This document shows, one piece after another, positions 11,459 through 24,052 of a stretch of 64,000 nt of DNA (its first letter is position 1; the number at the start of each line of letters is the position of its first letter). The notes under the pieces are model-generated. The model was given only the letters and a program-made list of their open reading frames with translations. It did no database searches and was not told the origin of the DNA. The DNA is taken from the NCBI GenBank assembly GCA_029747015.1, contig JAKOGI010000538.1, forward strand, positions 460,001 through 524,000, written 5' to 3'. Source of the DNA: Carnegiea gigantea. Lineage: Eukaryota > Streptophyta > Magnoliopsida > Caryophyllales > Cactaceae. Made by a program: the position numbers and the translations under genes.

Positions 11459-12953
11459 CCTGATATATCGTTTTGACCCTTTTCCTTTCTTTTTATTTTC
11501 TTTATTTTCTTTATTTAGTTATAGATATTAGGATTGTGTTTTTGTTAGTGATTATCTTGAGGTGAAATTTGGGATGTTGTTGAGCCATTGATGGCTATGA
11601 TCGCCATTTTTGTATTTTTATGCACATTTGTGTTCTGTGATTGGTGGTGTGATAGATTGGCATATCTTTGTTTTTGATGCTTAGTTTTGTATGTATGTGT
11701 GGTCTTGTTTTTGATTTGGTGAGTGTTTTTGGAAGAGTGTGCTAGTTTGTGTATATGTGTACAGGTTTAGTGTTTTTGTGTGTGTTTGTTTTGTTTTGTG
11801 TGTCTTATATGCGATTTTGTTTTCTTTATTTTTGTATGTTTTGTGATTGGTGATGACTCTCAGCTCCCAATGAGAACATTGTGATATTTAGGTGTGGGGG
11901 TGGGATCATTTACCTTTTTATTCTTTTTTTTGTTTTCACTTTTGTACAAATTTTTTAATTTTTCTTTTTATTTGTATAGTTTTTCTTTTTTTTTTGGGAT
12001 TTAGGGGAGTTTTGTACTATTTTGATCAGCCTTGATCTCCAGTACCTTGGCTATTAGCTCGTATATAAATATAATGTGTATGATAGATATTCATCTGAAA
12101 TCTGTCATTTTAAGCCTCAGTTCTAACGCCAATAGTCCATTATAATTTTGCAATCCACTCTAAATTTATGTATTATCATTATCTTACATTCTTAGTCTTC
12201 CATGATCGGCTCTCCCATTTGTCTACTGCGCAGTTACCTTTGTATGTGCTTGCACTCCTTTTCCAAAAATAAAAACAAAAACAAACAAACCCATGCGCTA
12301 CTAGGTGTATCCCTTTGAGGCGTGACAAGAGTTTGAAATGACAAAGAAGAAGAAAAAGAAAAAAAAGAGGCGAAGAAAAGAGTTTGGAATGACAAGTACC
12401 CCTTTGAGGCATACGCTACTGGGTGCTACCCTTTGAGGTAATACTGCTATGAAGAAGCTTGTTTTTCATGCTAGCAAATTAATAAGGTAGCTTATATTAG
12501 TTAAGTGGGATTGAGTTTGATTTTGGTAAGCCAAAGTCTCAGGGTAATGATACACTTACACACCAGGCACAAAGATGGATTCAATGCTCTCATGCATCGT
12601 GGGGTGAAAAGCTGATGTCTGGATGCCATTCTTTGGGATGATGTGTCCTGAAATGCATATAATGCTTGTGTACAGACTGATACTTGAGTTATTAGGGGGT
12701 TTTGGTTGATCTGATTGTGTTTTGTCATTTTTATTTTTCAATTTTTGTTTCTCTTTTCTTTGTTTTCCTTTCTCAGATTTTGTGGGTATATCTTCTACAA
12801 ACCCTTACGAGAGCCTACTCGTCCACTTAAGGGAACCAAGGGGTTCAAAGGGCTTGTTGTATAGGTTAAATGCAACCGTGATTCCTATCAAAGTCAGTTA
12901 AGTTCTTAAGTTAGTTTTTCTTTTGTTTTACTCGAGGACGAGCAAAAGAATAA
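11459..12953 (+). other. Non-coding internal part of element B
   Basis: About 1.5 kb of T- and G-rich sequence with no credible coding region. At 12300-12440 a motif containing ccctttgagg recurs three times with ctact near it, a weak internal repeat. The place where pol would lie is simply absent. Confidence 0.7.
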
Positions 12954-12966
12954 GTGTGGGGGTATT
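12954..12966 (+). promoter_or_regulatory. Polypurine tract of element B
   Basis: The sequence gtgtgggggtatt precedes the 3' LTR directly, 20 bp after gaggacgagcaaaag. The arrangement is typical for Athila/Tat-type and related non-autonomous plant elements. Confidence 0.75.
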
Positions 12967-14338
12967 TGTTAGGCGATAAATTATCATATTTTACGTGCCT
13001 CTTTCACCACTTTTTGCTCATATAATCACATAATTTTTAGGATTTTTACTTGTTTTGTTTGTTTTTGTAGGCAATAAACTTCAATCGAGTGAAACGCTGC
13101 GAAAAGGAGCGAAGACGGGACAAAGCGAAGAAAAACAACAAAAATAGGCAAGAAGGAACAGCAGGGGGCTGAGCCACCATGCTAGAGAAGTGGCACGGCG
13201 AGGCCGTGCCACATCGCACGGTGGGGTCGTGCCACGTCGCACAGTCGTGCCTTCCCCCGTTCGCCCGTTCACTCAATTTTTCTATTTAACCCTCCTTCGG
13301 CGTTTTGTTCGGGGGTCGCTCGGGATCGCTCAGGATCGCTCGGGGTTTGTTCTGGCAATTTTTAGGCTAGGTTTTAGGTTAGTTTATCAAATAAAACCTC
13401 AATAGGAGAATTAGATTGGGATTAAAGATTGTAGTCTTGGATTCAATCTTTGGATTTCAAGTTCCTTCTATCAATCAAGTCCAAGTTTTCTACCCTTTTC
13501 TTTCTTTAGTTCATATGTTGTTCTTGTTTACGTTTTGCTAGTTTAAATATTATATTTGTTTTGTTTAGTTTAAATGTTTAGTTTTCATTGTTAATTCATG
13601 TTTATTTAGTTGTTTAGATTTGATTTATTTCATTCTCTTTCTTCTCTTGTTCAAGTTCATGTTCTTGTTTGCTAGTTTAGGTTTTCATGTGTTTATGATG
13701 TTTAGTTGTTAGTTTGTGTTGGATTAGATTGTGGCTAGCCCTTGATGGCTGATTAACCTTGTTTAGGCTCCAACCCTACCTTGTTTATGCCTAGAATTTA
13801 GAGTTTTCTTTCACACACGTTCAGTGTTCAATGAAATGCTTGAAAGAGCTTTCATTCATGTTTTGGGGCAATTGACTTATGCTGAGAGGTGAGGTCGATT
13901 GTCTAGTGTGAGTAGAAAGAATAGTTGGGAATGGGACATCAAAATAGTCTCGTCGCTACCTAGGTCAAGGGTTGTCAATCTTGTAGTTTAATTGAACTAA
14001 TCCCATGAAAGTACAAGGTTAGAACAATTAGACTAGTTCATGACCCTTGAAAGAGGGCTTTGGTGGTTTTAATGATGCAACCAACCATCTCTGAATGCTA
14101 ACATAGATAGGAAAGATTTGGGCTTGACTTGATTACTTGGTTTATCTTAAGTCTAATCATAATCCTTTTGTTTTCGCTTTATATTTTCCATTCCTTCAGT
14201 TTTGTCTAGCTTGAGACGCTTTAGTTAGCTCTGGTACTTGGAAACCCAACTCTCTGCGAACGACACCCCAAGTACTTAATGATACACCTTGCACTTAGGG
14301 TTTATAAATATTAAAACTCTATTGTTTCTCCCCTAACA
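12967..14338 (+). repeat. 3' LTR of element B (1372 bp)
   Basis: This LTR pairs with 8690-10033. It is 28 bp longer, partly because the hairpin block has an extra segment (gcacggtggggtcgtgcc near 13217) and the motif cgctcgggat is repeated near 13320-13345. It ends CCTAACA at 14338. Confidence 0.92.
13190..13212. repeat. Perfect 10-bp-stem hairpin in the LTR of element B
   Basis: gtggcacggc, loop gag, gccgtgccac. The equivalent place in the left LTR (about 8910-8937) is a weaker version with substitutions. It could be a structured RNA site or a methylation-prone promoter block; the sequence does not say which. Confidence 0.8.
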
Positions 14339-14960
14339 CCTGTTCTCTAGATGATCCTCAAAACCCTTCATGGGCTCATCATCAGAAGTAAGCACCACGA
14401 TCTCCAGTGTATCGGGGAGATCCACCGTCACATGAGACTCCCCCAGGACTGTCGGGCATCTGTGGAGTATCCGGTACGGGTAGTGAGGGTGGTGCCTGTG
14501 CGGGTGCAGGTGGTGTAGGTAGGGAATGTGCTTGGTGTAAAGGAAAGATGTGATGAAGAATCTCGACAGCAATCCCCCTCGGCTCAAACTCCTCCCGTAA
14601 CATCAACTTCGAAGTGATGGTAGCCCAAGCCCCCTAGACCTGGAACTTGGGTCCGTCCCAACCTAGGTTCCCTGTCATCATAAAATGATGATAACAAAGC
14701 CCAAAATCTACCCATAGATCAACCGTGGGTAAGGACCATAGCAATCTGCATGTACGAACAATGGTGTTGTGAAACTCAGAGAAAGGGTCCTACGCATGAG
14801 CTATCATACTAGCATGCAACAGCGAAATGTGGGCCGCCATAGAAGAACCAGGCATCATATTAACAACATAAGGATCCATCCAGCAAGAAAAATACAAATG
14901 AGGGGCATGTAGCAGATAAACAATACGCATTTCCAATATCACAAGTCTCTATCCCTAATA
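14339..14960 (-). pseudogene. Leader ORF of element A, N-terminal half
   Basis: Minus-strand reading from about 14960 gives a continuous protein-like frame with DPYVVNMMPGSSMAAHISLL, VDLWVDFGLCYHHFMM and MLREEFEPRGIAVEI. It then runs into a Pro/Ala-rich stretch (TPPAPAQAPPSLPVPD). Two TAG stops interrupt it, and a frame change near 14440 leads to a frame ending in DDEPMKGF next to the junction with element B. The product is not recognised. Spacing after the primer site (15041-15057) places it ahead of gag as a first ORF. Confidence 0.55.
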
Positions 14961-15040
14961 GTACACAATATTCCTTACTAAACTCAGTCTCCTATATCTA
15001 AACTCCATACTCCATGTCCCATTAGGAATATCAAAAGCTA

Positions 15041-15057
15041 GCTCTGATTCCAAAATC
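15041..15057 (-). promoter_or_regulatory. Primer binding site of element A, tRNA-iMet type
   Basis: On the minus strand, directly after the 5' LTR, the sequence reads gattttggaatcagagc. It contains tggaatcagagc, one base away from the usual initiator-Met primer site tggtatcagagc. Confidence 0.8.
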
Positions 15058-17092
15058 TGTAACACCCAAAATACACATAATTCATTATTTGCATTCTCTT
15101 CATTAGTTTCACCAATTAGAAGTAATAAACCAAATGATCAAGGCATTATCGCCGTCCAAAAAGGACAAGGTTTCGCTTGTAAATAATAAATATAGCAATG
15201 CTAAACAACGTTTACCACCACAACCCATCAAAACTATACATGAATAGCTCTAACATCAAACCATTCAACTATCTCAAGGTTTACACCAAAATATAGTAAC
15301 TCTTGTAGAGTATGCAGTTCTAACATTAAAATATTTCACAGTACAATGCTAAAAGCATCTCGACACTAATACACCACCGTTCCATTCAAACTTCCTTGCT
15401 CACTTATCACCTTTAGTCGGCCTGCCAACTTAAGAGCGATTCACAGAACATTTGCCTAAAACAAAACATGAAATTATTTCGAATTATGAGCCGAAGCTCA
15501 GTACATGCATTCCTGTATTGTTAAATGTTCACTAAAAAATTGGCTAAGCTTGCATTGCAATTCATTTTAAGTTAAAACAGGGAATACAATGAGTATAAAA
15601 CTGCATTGTCAATTATTATCTGAAAGTGAACCCCTGGTAACTATTACGATCTGAAGATAGGTGTATACCTACCAAGCCGATCGGGGGACCTAGCCTGAAG
15701 CCGCATCGGTAACTGAAGGGCAATACCCTATAACTGATAACTGATGAGGTCAATAACTAATGATAAACCGGTAATTAAACTGATTCATTGGTTTACTTTC
15801 CGAAACATTATAATTTTGATAAATATGTGCTCATTTCTAAAAATACGGGCAATGAACATAATAGGGACTTTTAATGAAATTTCACTTAGTATGATTATGA
15901 ACAAAAGGGGAGGAAATGATAGATTGAGCCCTCATTCTATACAAAAATATCGTTATAGCAACATGTAGTTAGCAATTGTATTTATTTTTATAGTTAATAA
16001 TTTAGTAAAAGAAAAGTAAGGACGTAGCAAGGCTAAGAATAAATGACTCGTCACTTAGTCTTTTGACCTCTGATTAAGACCTAATGTCCCAATATCAAAA
16101 GCTCAAGAAATCCTGAAAAACTTTTGTTCAAAACACCAAACATGATTCCTATGATAGGGTTCCCAAAATGAGGCTTGAACACAAGTGTACTAGTTTTGGT
16201 CTAACCTACGTAGCTCTAGTAAAACGTCCATAACTTTGTCCACATAACTCGGATTAAAGCAATTCAAAAGACATTTGAAAGATAACTCACTGATTTATAT
16301 GCCACCAGAAATATCAATTTTTGGTTGGGCTATTCATTACCAATTTATTAGCAAACTTGGACCTATTTTCTATCATTTTTCAGCCCCAATGTCATTACTC
16401 TTTTCCTTCTTTTCACCTAAATCCCCATCTAAAATCACTTCTTAAAATTATGTAGCTTTGGTCCTTCTCATCACCATACTAAGCCATAATACTCAATTTC
16501 ACTTCATAATCATATCCATTAAATTTTCAATTCTTCTCTTTCTCAAACTTAATCAACAATTAAAAACATCAAAATAACACTTGTTTTCATCTGAATAGTA
16601 TGATCAAAACCCAAATCACAAAAACAAAAATGAAAATGAAAAGAATCCAAGTTGAGATCACTTACTTGGAGTTTAAAAAGAGAGAGACGGAGGTGATGTT
16701 TACTGGTTTTGGAGATTGAGGATGGTGGCTTGTGGTTCTAGGGTGTTGGGGCTATCGCTGGCAACCACAAGATGGCGGCAACTTGGCCGACAAACACCAA
16801 GAATCAAGCGGTAGTGGCTGGGTGGTGGCCATGGGCTAGAGAGAGAGAGAAGGAACAGAGATGTTTGTGCTTGAGTTTGCTTGAAATGGCTTGTGACTCA
16901 CCCCATTATTTGGTTATATTAACCTCCAAAAGTAGCTTTTTGCTAATTACAATTAGGTATAATCAAAAGGCATTAGCTAAATCAAGGCACAAACTTGTTG
17001 GGCGATAATTGGCTTATACAGTTTGGGCCCGGAAAGAGAAGTAACCGTATGCGATTGAATTTTCATAGCCTGAAATTAAATTTTCACGAGGT

Positions 17093-17093
<1 letters not shown>

Positions 17094-17151
<58 letters not shown>
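17094..17151. repeat. (AAT)n microsatellite, about 19 units
   Basis: This is an uninterrupted AAT/TAA run in the right LTR of element A. The same position in the left LTR (3010-3023) has about four units, so the array grew here after insertion or shrank there. Confidence 0.95.
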
Positions 17152-17152
<1 letters not shown>

Positions 17153-17239
17153 TTCTTAAATTATAGTTATCAAGGCCTACTATCGATTTTCCTGAAATAT
17201 TATGATAACAAAAACCCGAATTGCATGGCGAGGGACCAA

Positions 17240-17550
<311 letters not shown>

Positions 17551-17654
17551 TATTTCACCAAAATGATTAAATGCGAAAAATAAATATGAGAAAGTCTTTA
17601 ACATGAGAAAATTAAATAAATAAATATATTTTAGGGTTGGGCTATTACAAAGCA

Positions 17655-20600
17655 GCTGCTCGAACAAACAATTTAAAAGAGAAGTTTAATTGGAGAAGTT
17701 TAATCCCATGAATTATCATGATTTCATGATATTGTGTTCACTAGCATCTGTGTTAATTAGGATGATATTTTGATTTTGTCTGCCTTACTTAATGAACAAT
17801 AAACGTTGTAACTATTTGATAGATAATTATGAATAAATCAATAACTAGTTTAAAATATTACAACGCTAGAATAAGCTACTTGTACTTGTGCCATAGCCTT
17901 ATTCTAGCTTTCCTATTTGGCTCCTATAATGTGATCTTCTATGTTTATCTACGCCTTTTGTTTCAAATATTAACAACTAGCTTAAAATATTACAAGGCTC
18001 TTGCTATAGACCCACTAGAGTTTAACGCTGTAGAGGTGGAAACTGGGGGAGGGGCAGAGGGAAAAAGGTAAAGAATGGGTGGAGAAGGCGAACCATCAGC
18101 TAAACTTTCGAGAATTGGAGGTGACCCTTGCTAAATGCCAGGGCCGTCAGGGCCAACATGCCCCCTTTTCAATTTGTTCTCTTGCAACTATAGGGCATTT
18201 CCCCGGATGCTACACAATGGTGGTAACGATCTCACCATAAATGAGTAAGACAGCAGGAAGGGAGATGGCTCACGTGATTTGGGCACACCAAGCCCTTAAA
18301 TAGAACTAATGATCCTTGTTAATGCTAACCCTCATGTGCTGCTATATTTCTTCCTATCTGGAAGAATCAAAGAGGTAGGCAAAGATTGTTAAGGATGTAA
18401 TCTAGAATAGTCAACCACCTAAATCTTGATCATTGCTTAACTTCTTGAAATGGGAATGGCATATTATCTATTCCCCCTTGTAAGCGGTGGAAACAACTCC
18501 ATGAGGAGTTTAGATGGATCTCAAGTTGCGAAATTTTTTAGCTATGGAAGTAGAAAAAAAGATTAAGAAACCAGGGTTGTAAGCAATGGAAACAACTCTG
18601 GGACTAACTAAGAGGTGAATGTTTTTGAGGGTTTCTGACTTCTAAAGCAAATAACCCTTAAAAGGATAAATTCATAATGAGAATTAGGGTACCGAACCTA
18701 GGGTTTTTGGAGTGAATAACTCCAAAAGGACCCATGTTTAATCAAGAAAGTTACAAAAATTGACCCCAAGTACTGTTACTAGCATAGGAAAATGGAGAGA
18801 TTGCCCAAAAAAAAAGAGAAGAGGCAGGTTTAGCTGGCTTAAGTAAATACCTTAATGTCAAGGATAACTAGAAGCCCAATATTTGGTTTTCCAAATTTTG
18901 GATAAAAACTCAGTTCGGAAATTTTCCAAAAATTAAGAAAAATCCTTTGGAGAATAAATTGGCTACCTCTTCAGGAAAGAGCCCGAATGATAAAGGGTAA
19001 GATAAAACCAACCTTCAAAAACCCTCAAGGTTCAGAACAAGCTAAAACTCAATCATCAATTCCTAAAGAGAAAAATAAGCTAGGTTTGCCAAAAAGGTTA
19101 ATGCATGTTTTCTCGTAGATTAGTCATATCTCAAAGGGCAAATGATTTAGGCTACCAAATTTCTCAATAGGCCTCACGCCAAAGTCAAAGGGTCAAACCT
19201 AATAAGAAAAACTGAACCAGATCAAGTAAGCCTCCAACATTAAGCATTAGGCATTGGGCCTAAGCCCAAGTAATAAGCCTAATGCAACATCGTCCAAATA
19301 TCATTGGAAATGACTGCGTGCCCTACTTGCTACAGAAGTAGGAGATCAAGAAAGGCATCCCAATCCAGACAAAGATCTTAAAGAGATAAATGTATTAAGA
19401 AATAAATCCTATCTATTGAAGAGGTACAATCCTAATATGATTCCCCTACAGATAGGGCTATGAGCCATTCTATAAACAAGTCATGAGAGAACTCGAAAGG
19501 CAGGCTGTTTTGAAGTTATCTTTGCTATTCAATTCAATTATTCTACTCTTATATAATATTTGGTTAGATGTAATTAAACTTATAATGCAATCAAGTTTGT
19601 AACTGTGTTTTCATAACTTTGTTTGGTTGTATGAGAATATTGTAATAAAAGAACTATAATGTAATTATGATTACAATGCAAAATTAATCGCATCACGTTG
19701 TTATTACTTTATATTCAACAAAACATTACATTATTGTCATTTTCTAAACTAAGCATAGTCTTATAGAGGTGGAACACCCCCACCTCTCTTAAGAGTTGCC
19801 TTGCACATTTCTCTGAATAGTAGTACAAGCTGTCAAGGTCCAAACAACCAAAATTCTATCATGTGCTAAAATAGGTTGACTTTAGGGCACTAAAGTGTAG
19901 AATAGTTGTTAAGGCTTTTTCAATTAGTATGGAAGCGAGATGAAATATTAATGAAAGCTGCTCCTTAGCGGCCCCCCCCCCCCCCCCCCCAAAAAAAAAG
20001 GAAAACGATTATGTGGCTATCCCAAGTAATATATAAGAGTGCATTGGACCTACCAAAGCTGATATGGCAATGCACAATTGGACAATCTAACATAAAGATA
20101 ATTCAATTTAAACATAAATATGCAATGAGAAATTTTTTGAAGTGATCATATTCGCCAGTTAACATTAGATCCAAAGTCCGGAAAACTAAAAATAACCAAC
20201 CTTGATTTTGATTTGAATTGATATCCTCCTAATCCAGACATTAAGTTGAAATTAATCTGTTGTAATTCAAACCAAATGGTTAAAAAGTCTTATTGGTCTT
20301 CTTTTATTTTCTTGATGGTCATAAGCCCAATCTTGTTGCCTGTAGTGATGCGTGTGTCAAAATCTCAAAAAATGCAACAAAATTGTTATGTGATTTGTGG
20401 AGAGGTATTGACCATCTTCACTGATTGACATGTACTGTGCGAGGAGATATCAAACAAAATGACCACGTTATTTGCTTTTTATTTATTATCTGCTAAAGAA
20501 TTGAGACGAAAAAAATGACAGAAATTACTGATTCTTTATTTCTTCTATTTGTTTTAAAAAATCCCTAAGCTATTAGATACTTCTTTGATGAATGAACTTT

Positions 20601-22299
20601 CTTTTCCACACATAGTAGAGGGACACATTTTATTTTTGAACTCATGGATTCATGAAAAGCACATGCTTAGAATCTATAGATAGGTTAGAAATGCACCATG
20701 CTTGGGAGAAATCACTTGAGATTACCGCTCATGTATGAGCTTGATATGTATTTAGTAGCCTCAAGACTATGTTCCTACTTGTAGTTGTGCATATCATTAT
20801 TCATTCATGTACGAAGTATGTAATTGTTGCCTACCATATGACTAATTCGAAGGTACAATATTTGATTCCAATGTGCATTATATTCTGAAGAGACCTATTC
20901 TGTATAATCAATTTCAGAACACAGAACTTGACTAAAACGTACTTGTGCGAGAGCTTTCCTCTTGTGTGATACCGCAGCTCAAAACCATTACCTTGTATGG
21001 TTTTAAGAAACCCTATCAAGATCAGCTGAAAACTGGCAGAATTTCTACTTAAACGTGTAGTCAAACTTATTGTAATACAATTGCCGCTTACCGTGACAAA
21101 CAGCCCGTGCCAGTGGAGGAGCTTGAATTTGTGAAGCAATTTTCAAGTCTCTGAAGGGCATCGACAACGCAAGTGTTGTTTTTGCATGAAAGTTGTTCTA
21201 GCTTAAATCATACCAACATCGCCACTAATTTTAGTGACTGTAGGCTGGTATTGCTCTTAATGTTGAGAGGAATTGGTTTAATTTTGTAGTTTCTTAATTG
21301 CTTCCTCCCCTGCCCCCACTCCAACTTTGTTTAGTAATGCAACTCTTAATTAGCTAATGTGATTGCCGATGTGACATGTACTTGTATGCCATCATTAGAT
21401 TGTAGAGTTCTTAAGGTTATGCATATCCTATTGCATGGTCCTTAATGCATCGCAATAACATCAACACTAGTTGCTGCAGGAAAGATACTGGCATTGTGGA
21501 TGACGGTATTCCCCATATGTGAATGAAATGAAGGTATGTTGTGACTTTCCTCTTTAATTCTTTGTGCTGTGGCTGACATAAATTTTGAAATCTTATTTGA
21601 ATGAACATCTACCTGAATTTGGGAGATGGTTACTTGAATGACAGTGACTAAACTTATGCGTTACACTTCTGAATGGTTGCTATTTTTTAATTTTGCACAT
21701 TAATCATTGTTTTTCGTAGTAGCATGTAAAAGCGGGAATCATCTGATTTTTAGAGCCCAACATGTGTTGCTGAAAATGAATGTGGCACAGTTAAAAAAAA
21801 AAAGGTAAGCACAATAGGAGACAAGAATGCTTGGTAGGCTGTTGCCTAGATGGCCCATCCAAGGAAATTAGTATTCGACATTGCCCACCATTACCTTATA
21901 TAAGGTATTAAGAAAATTTAGATTATTTTGTGGTGGGTATAGCATTGCATGTTTGACTGGAATGTCGTTGTGTATAGTTTATATTGGATTTTGAAGATTG
22001 TTTGACGATTGAAGTAAGCGTATGCGATATTTGGGAAGCTGATATTTGAAAGCCAATACGATGAATAGGCTTTAAGGTTTAAGATATTTTCTTTGAGGAA
22101 TGATTATAGTTGAAAATTAATTAAAAATCAAAATAGGATAAATCAAGGATTTTTGGCTTTATAAAAAACAAGATGGAGGACATTGTAGCAATATTGTGTA
22201 CCTTTAGATTAATATCACATTGAATTGCAAGACAATAGGTGACAAATGAGGAATTCAATTATCACGCACTAAAGCAATGCTGAATGCCAAGGAATCCTG
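17655..22299. other. 4.6 kb without an identifiable gene
   Basis: No coding region of convincing length or composition is seen on either strand. The motif aactagYttaaaatattacaaYgct occurs twice (near 17842 and 17969). A possible old MITE lies at 19545-19740, where TTTGGTTgtat and its rough inverse flank an AT-rich core. A C19/A9 homopolymer sits at 19972-19999. Short frames near 20246-21600 look random. Confidence 0.5.
19972..19999. repeat. C19-A9 homopolymer pair
   Basis: Nineteen C are followed directly by nine A. The true length is uncertain because such runs are error-prone in sequencing and assembly. Confidence 0.8.
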
Positions 22300-22460
22300 G
22301 CAAAAGAGGTTGAGGGCGTCATTCGTTTTGTGCTCAACTGTATGATAGCATTAGGAGTTTCATTAATTTAGCTGTCTGAGTGCTTTGAACCATCATGGTG
22401 TTTTATATGTGGGTGACCTACATAGGACGTAGGACCTACTTTTTAATACAAGCTTTGGAT
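22300..22460. repeat. Fragment of a dispersed repeat shared with 58620-58800
   Basis: Both places share, in order, gtcattc, ctgtatgatagcat, ttaatttag/ttaatttaa, gtgctttgaa, atggttgacc-like and aagctttgg. The copy here stops at the MITE insertion (22461). The repeat continues into the F2 copia copy at 58602 onward, so this may be a third, truncated trace of that family. Confidence 0.65.
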
Positions 22461-23029
22461 TAGAGATGACAATAAAACCCGTACCCATTTAAAACCCATA
22501 AAATCCATCCTGTTTAAAATCTAAATGGATGATGAAAATGAGTTTTAAATGGGTATGGGGTGGGTATTGAAAAACGGGTATGGGTATGGGTACGGGTCTG
22601 GTATAGCCCTTACCCATCCTATATCCATACCCTGCCCGTACCCGTTTTTACAATAAGAAAAAAATTATTTTTGATTAATATTTTTCTAGTTTAAGTTCAA
22701 TCCAAACCGTTTGTAACAAAAAAATGAGTCAGTAATGTATTTGATTTCATATTTTTAAACAATATATTTCCAAAATATCACAACTTTGTAATCTTATAAT
22801 CACAAAAATATATATTGTACTTGGATATGAGTTTCATATGAGTATTAATTTTTGTTTGTATGTGAACTCGAATAAAACCTGCAAACCCGCAAAACCTTAT
22901 AGGTATGGGTATGAGTTTTATTTTTTAATACTGTATGGGTATAAGTACGGGTATGGATACGATTTTTAAAAACGGATATAAGTAAGGGTACAGCTCAACC
23001 TGTCCCATACCCGTCTCATTGCATCCCTA
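22461..23029. mobile_element. hAT-type MITE 1 (569 bp) with 8-bp TSD
   Basis: The termini are TAGAGATGAC and, inverted, TAGGGATGCA, matching the TAGGGATG-type ends of plant hAT elements. The TSD ctttggat is perfect (22453-22460 and 23030-23037). The inside is dominated by degenerate gggtatgggtacggg motifs in both orientations around an AT-rich core, so it could fold on itself. No transposase frame is present. Confidence 0.9.
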
Positions 23030-23261
23030 CTTTGGATATGTATATCCATCTTCGTTGTCTTACGTATTTGTGTTTAATCCGACACAATTTTCTTTAATTA
23101 CTTCATTACTACATTTTAAATATACAATTGTATCATAGGTGCATGCATTCGTGAAGTTTGCTATGAATTCTTATAGCGGCCTCAACCAACCGTTGAAAAC
23201 CTGCAATTCTAGGGCAAGTTACACAGCAAATGTTTATTTCAAAAGGATTTGGGCGAGTTTA

Positions 23262-23306
23262 GGAATTACTAATTAGTTCTGAAATCCATCTTTCCCATAT
23301 TTTGTT

Positions 23307-23366
<60 letters not shown>

Positions 23367-23405
23367 AGCTTGGAATTACTAATTAGTTCTGAAATCCACC
23401 TTTCC
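23262..23405. repeat. (AAT)n microsatellite flanked by a 34-bp direct repeat
   Basis: The sequence ggaattactaattagttc and the next 16 bases occur at 23262-23295 and again at 23372-23405 with one difference. The span between them is filled mainly by a run of about 18 AAT units (near 23310-23362). The arrangement looks like a 110-bp tandem duplication in which the microsatellite grew. Confidence 0.85.
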
Positions 23406-24052
23406 TATGAATACATGAAGTATATTATAGGCAAAATATAATAACAATCATAATAATTTCATAATTTTATATATGATGTGGTATTGGTTAGAAAGAAAGG
23501 AATATACCTAATAAAAACCATAGTATTTTAAATCCCTGGGCATTGCTATACATAGGAAGATTTTTAAGCTTTTTGCCATAGTACTGGCATGTACAAACGC
23601 GAGTGAATCATCTCTCAGTCGGGGTAATGTACATAAAAAAACATTAGAACCTTTTAAATTTTTATCTTCTAAGTCTGGATGCAGTTATTAGAGGATAAAT
23701 ATTAAACAATATCATTACGCGCAATTTATTGCTCTGTTAATATAGGTTATGATTAACTAGGGTTTGATAGGAATTTGTAATATCTCAACTTTATATGATA
23801 ACTAGAACACTAAAAAAAAAAAAAGCATGTATATAGCTACGAAAATCTGCAACCAACTTAAGTTTTGACTCTAATTTCTTTTTGCGATGAAATCTTGAAG
23901 CGAAATATGTTTGTCTCTGATTGAGACAAGGTCTAGAGTTGAACATAAAATCTCGTCTCTACTAGAAACGAAAAGGCAATGTATCTCTAATTTTTGTTTC
24001 AATCGGAGATGAATACTTGGTTCGTTCAAATTTCCGTGGCAGAAGGCTCAGT

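Larger units (their letters stand above)
8690..14338 (+). mobile_element. Element B: gag-only LTR retrotransposon (LARD-like), nested in A
   Basis: The LTRs (8690-10033 and 12967-14338) start TGTTAGG and end CCTAACA, a perfect 7-bp terminal inverted repeat. The flanking 5-mers cttgt (8685-8689) and cctgt (14339-14343) match at four of five bases, as for a mutated TSD. A primer site for tRNA-Asp follows the left LTR and a purine-rich PPT precedes the right LTR. The 2.9-kb internal part has only a gag-like frame and no pol, so the element depended on enzymes of a relative. The primer type and the motif gaggacgag before the PPT resemble Athila/Tat-lineage Ty3/gypsy elements; this placement is inference. 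Confidence 0.9.

Noticed and set aside
19545..19740. MITE with TTTGGTTgtat ends
   Set aside because: The inverted match is partial and no TSD could be fixed; mentioned only as a possibility in the spacer entry.
20831..21139. 102-codon minus-strand frame
   Set aside because: No family motif, surrounded by non-coding sequence, composition as expected by chance.
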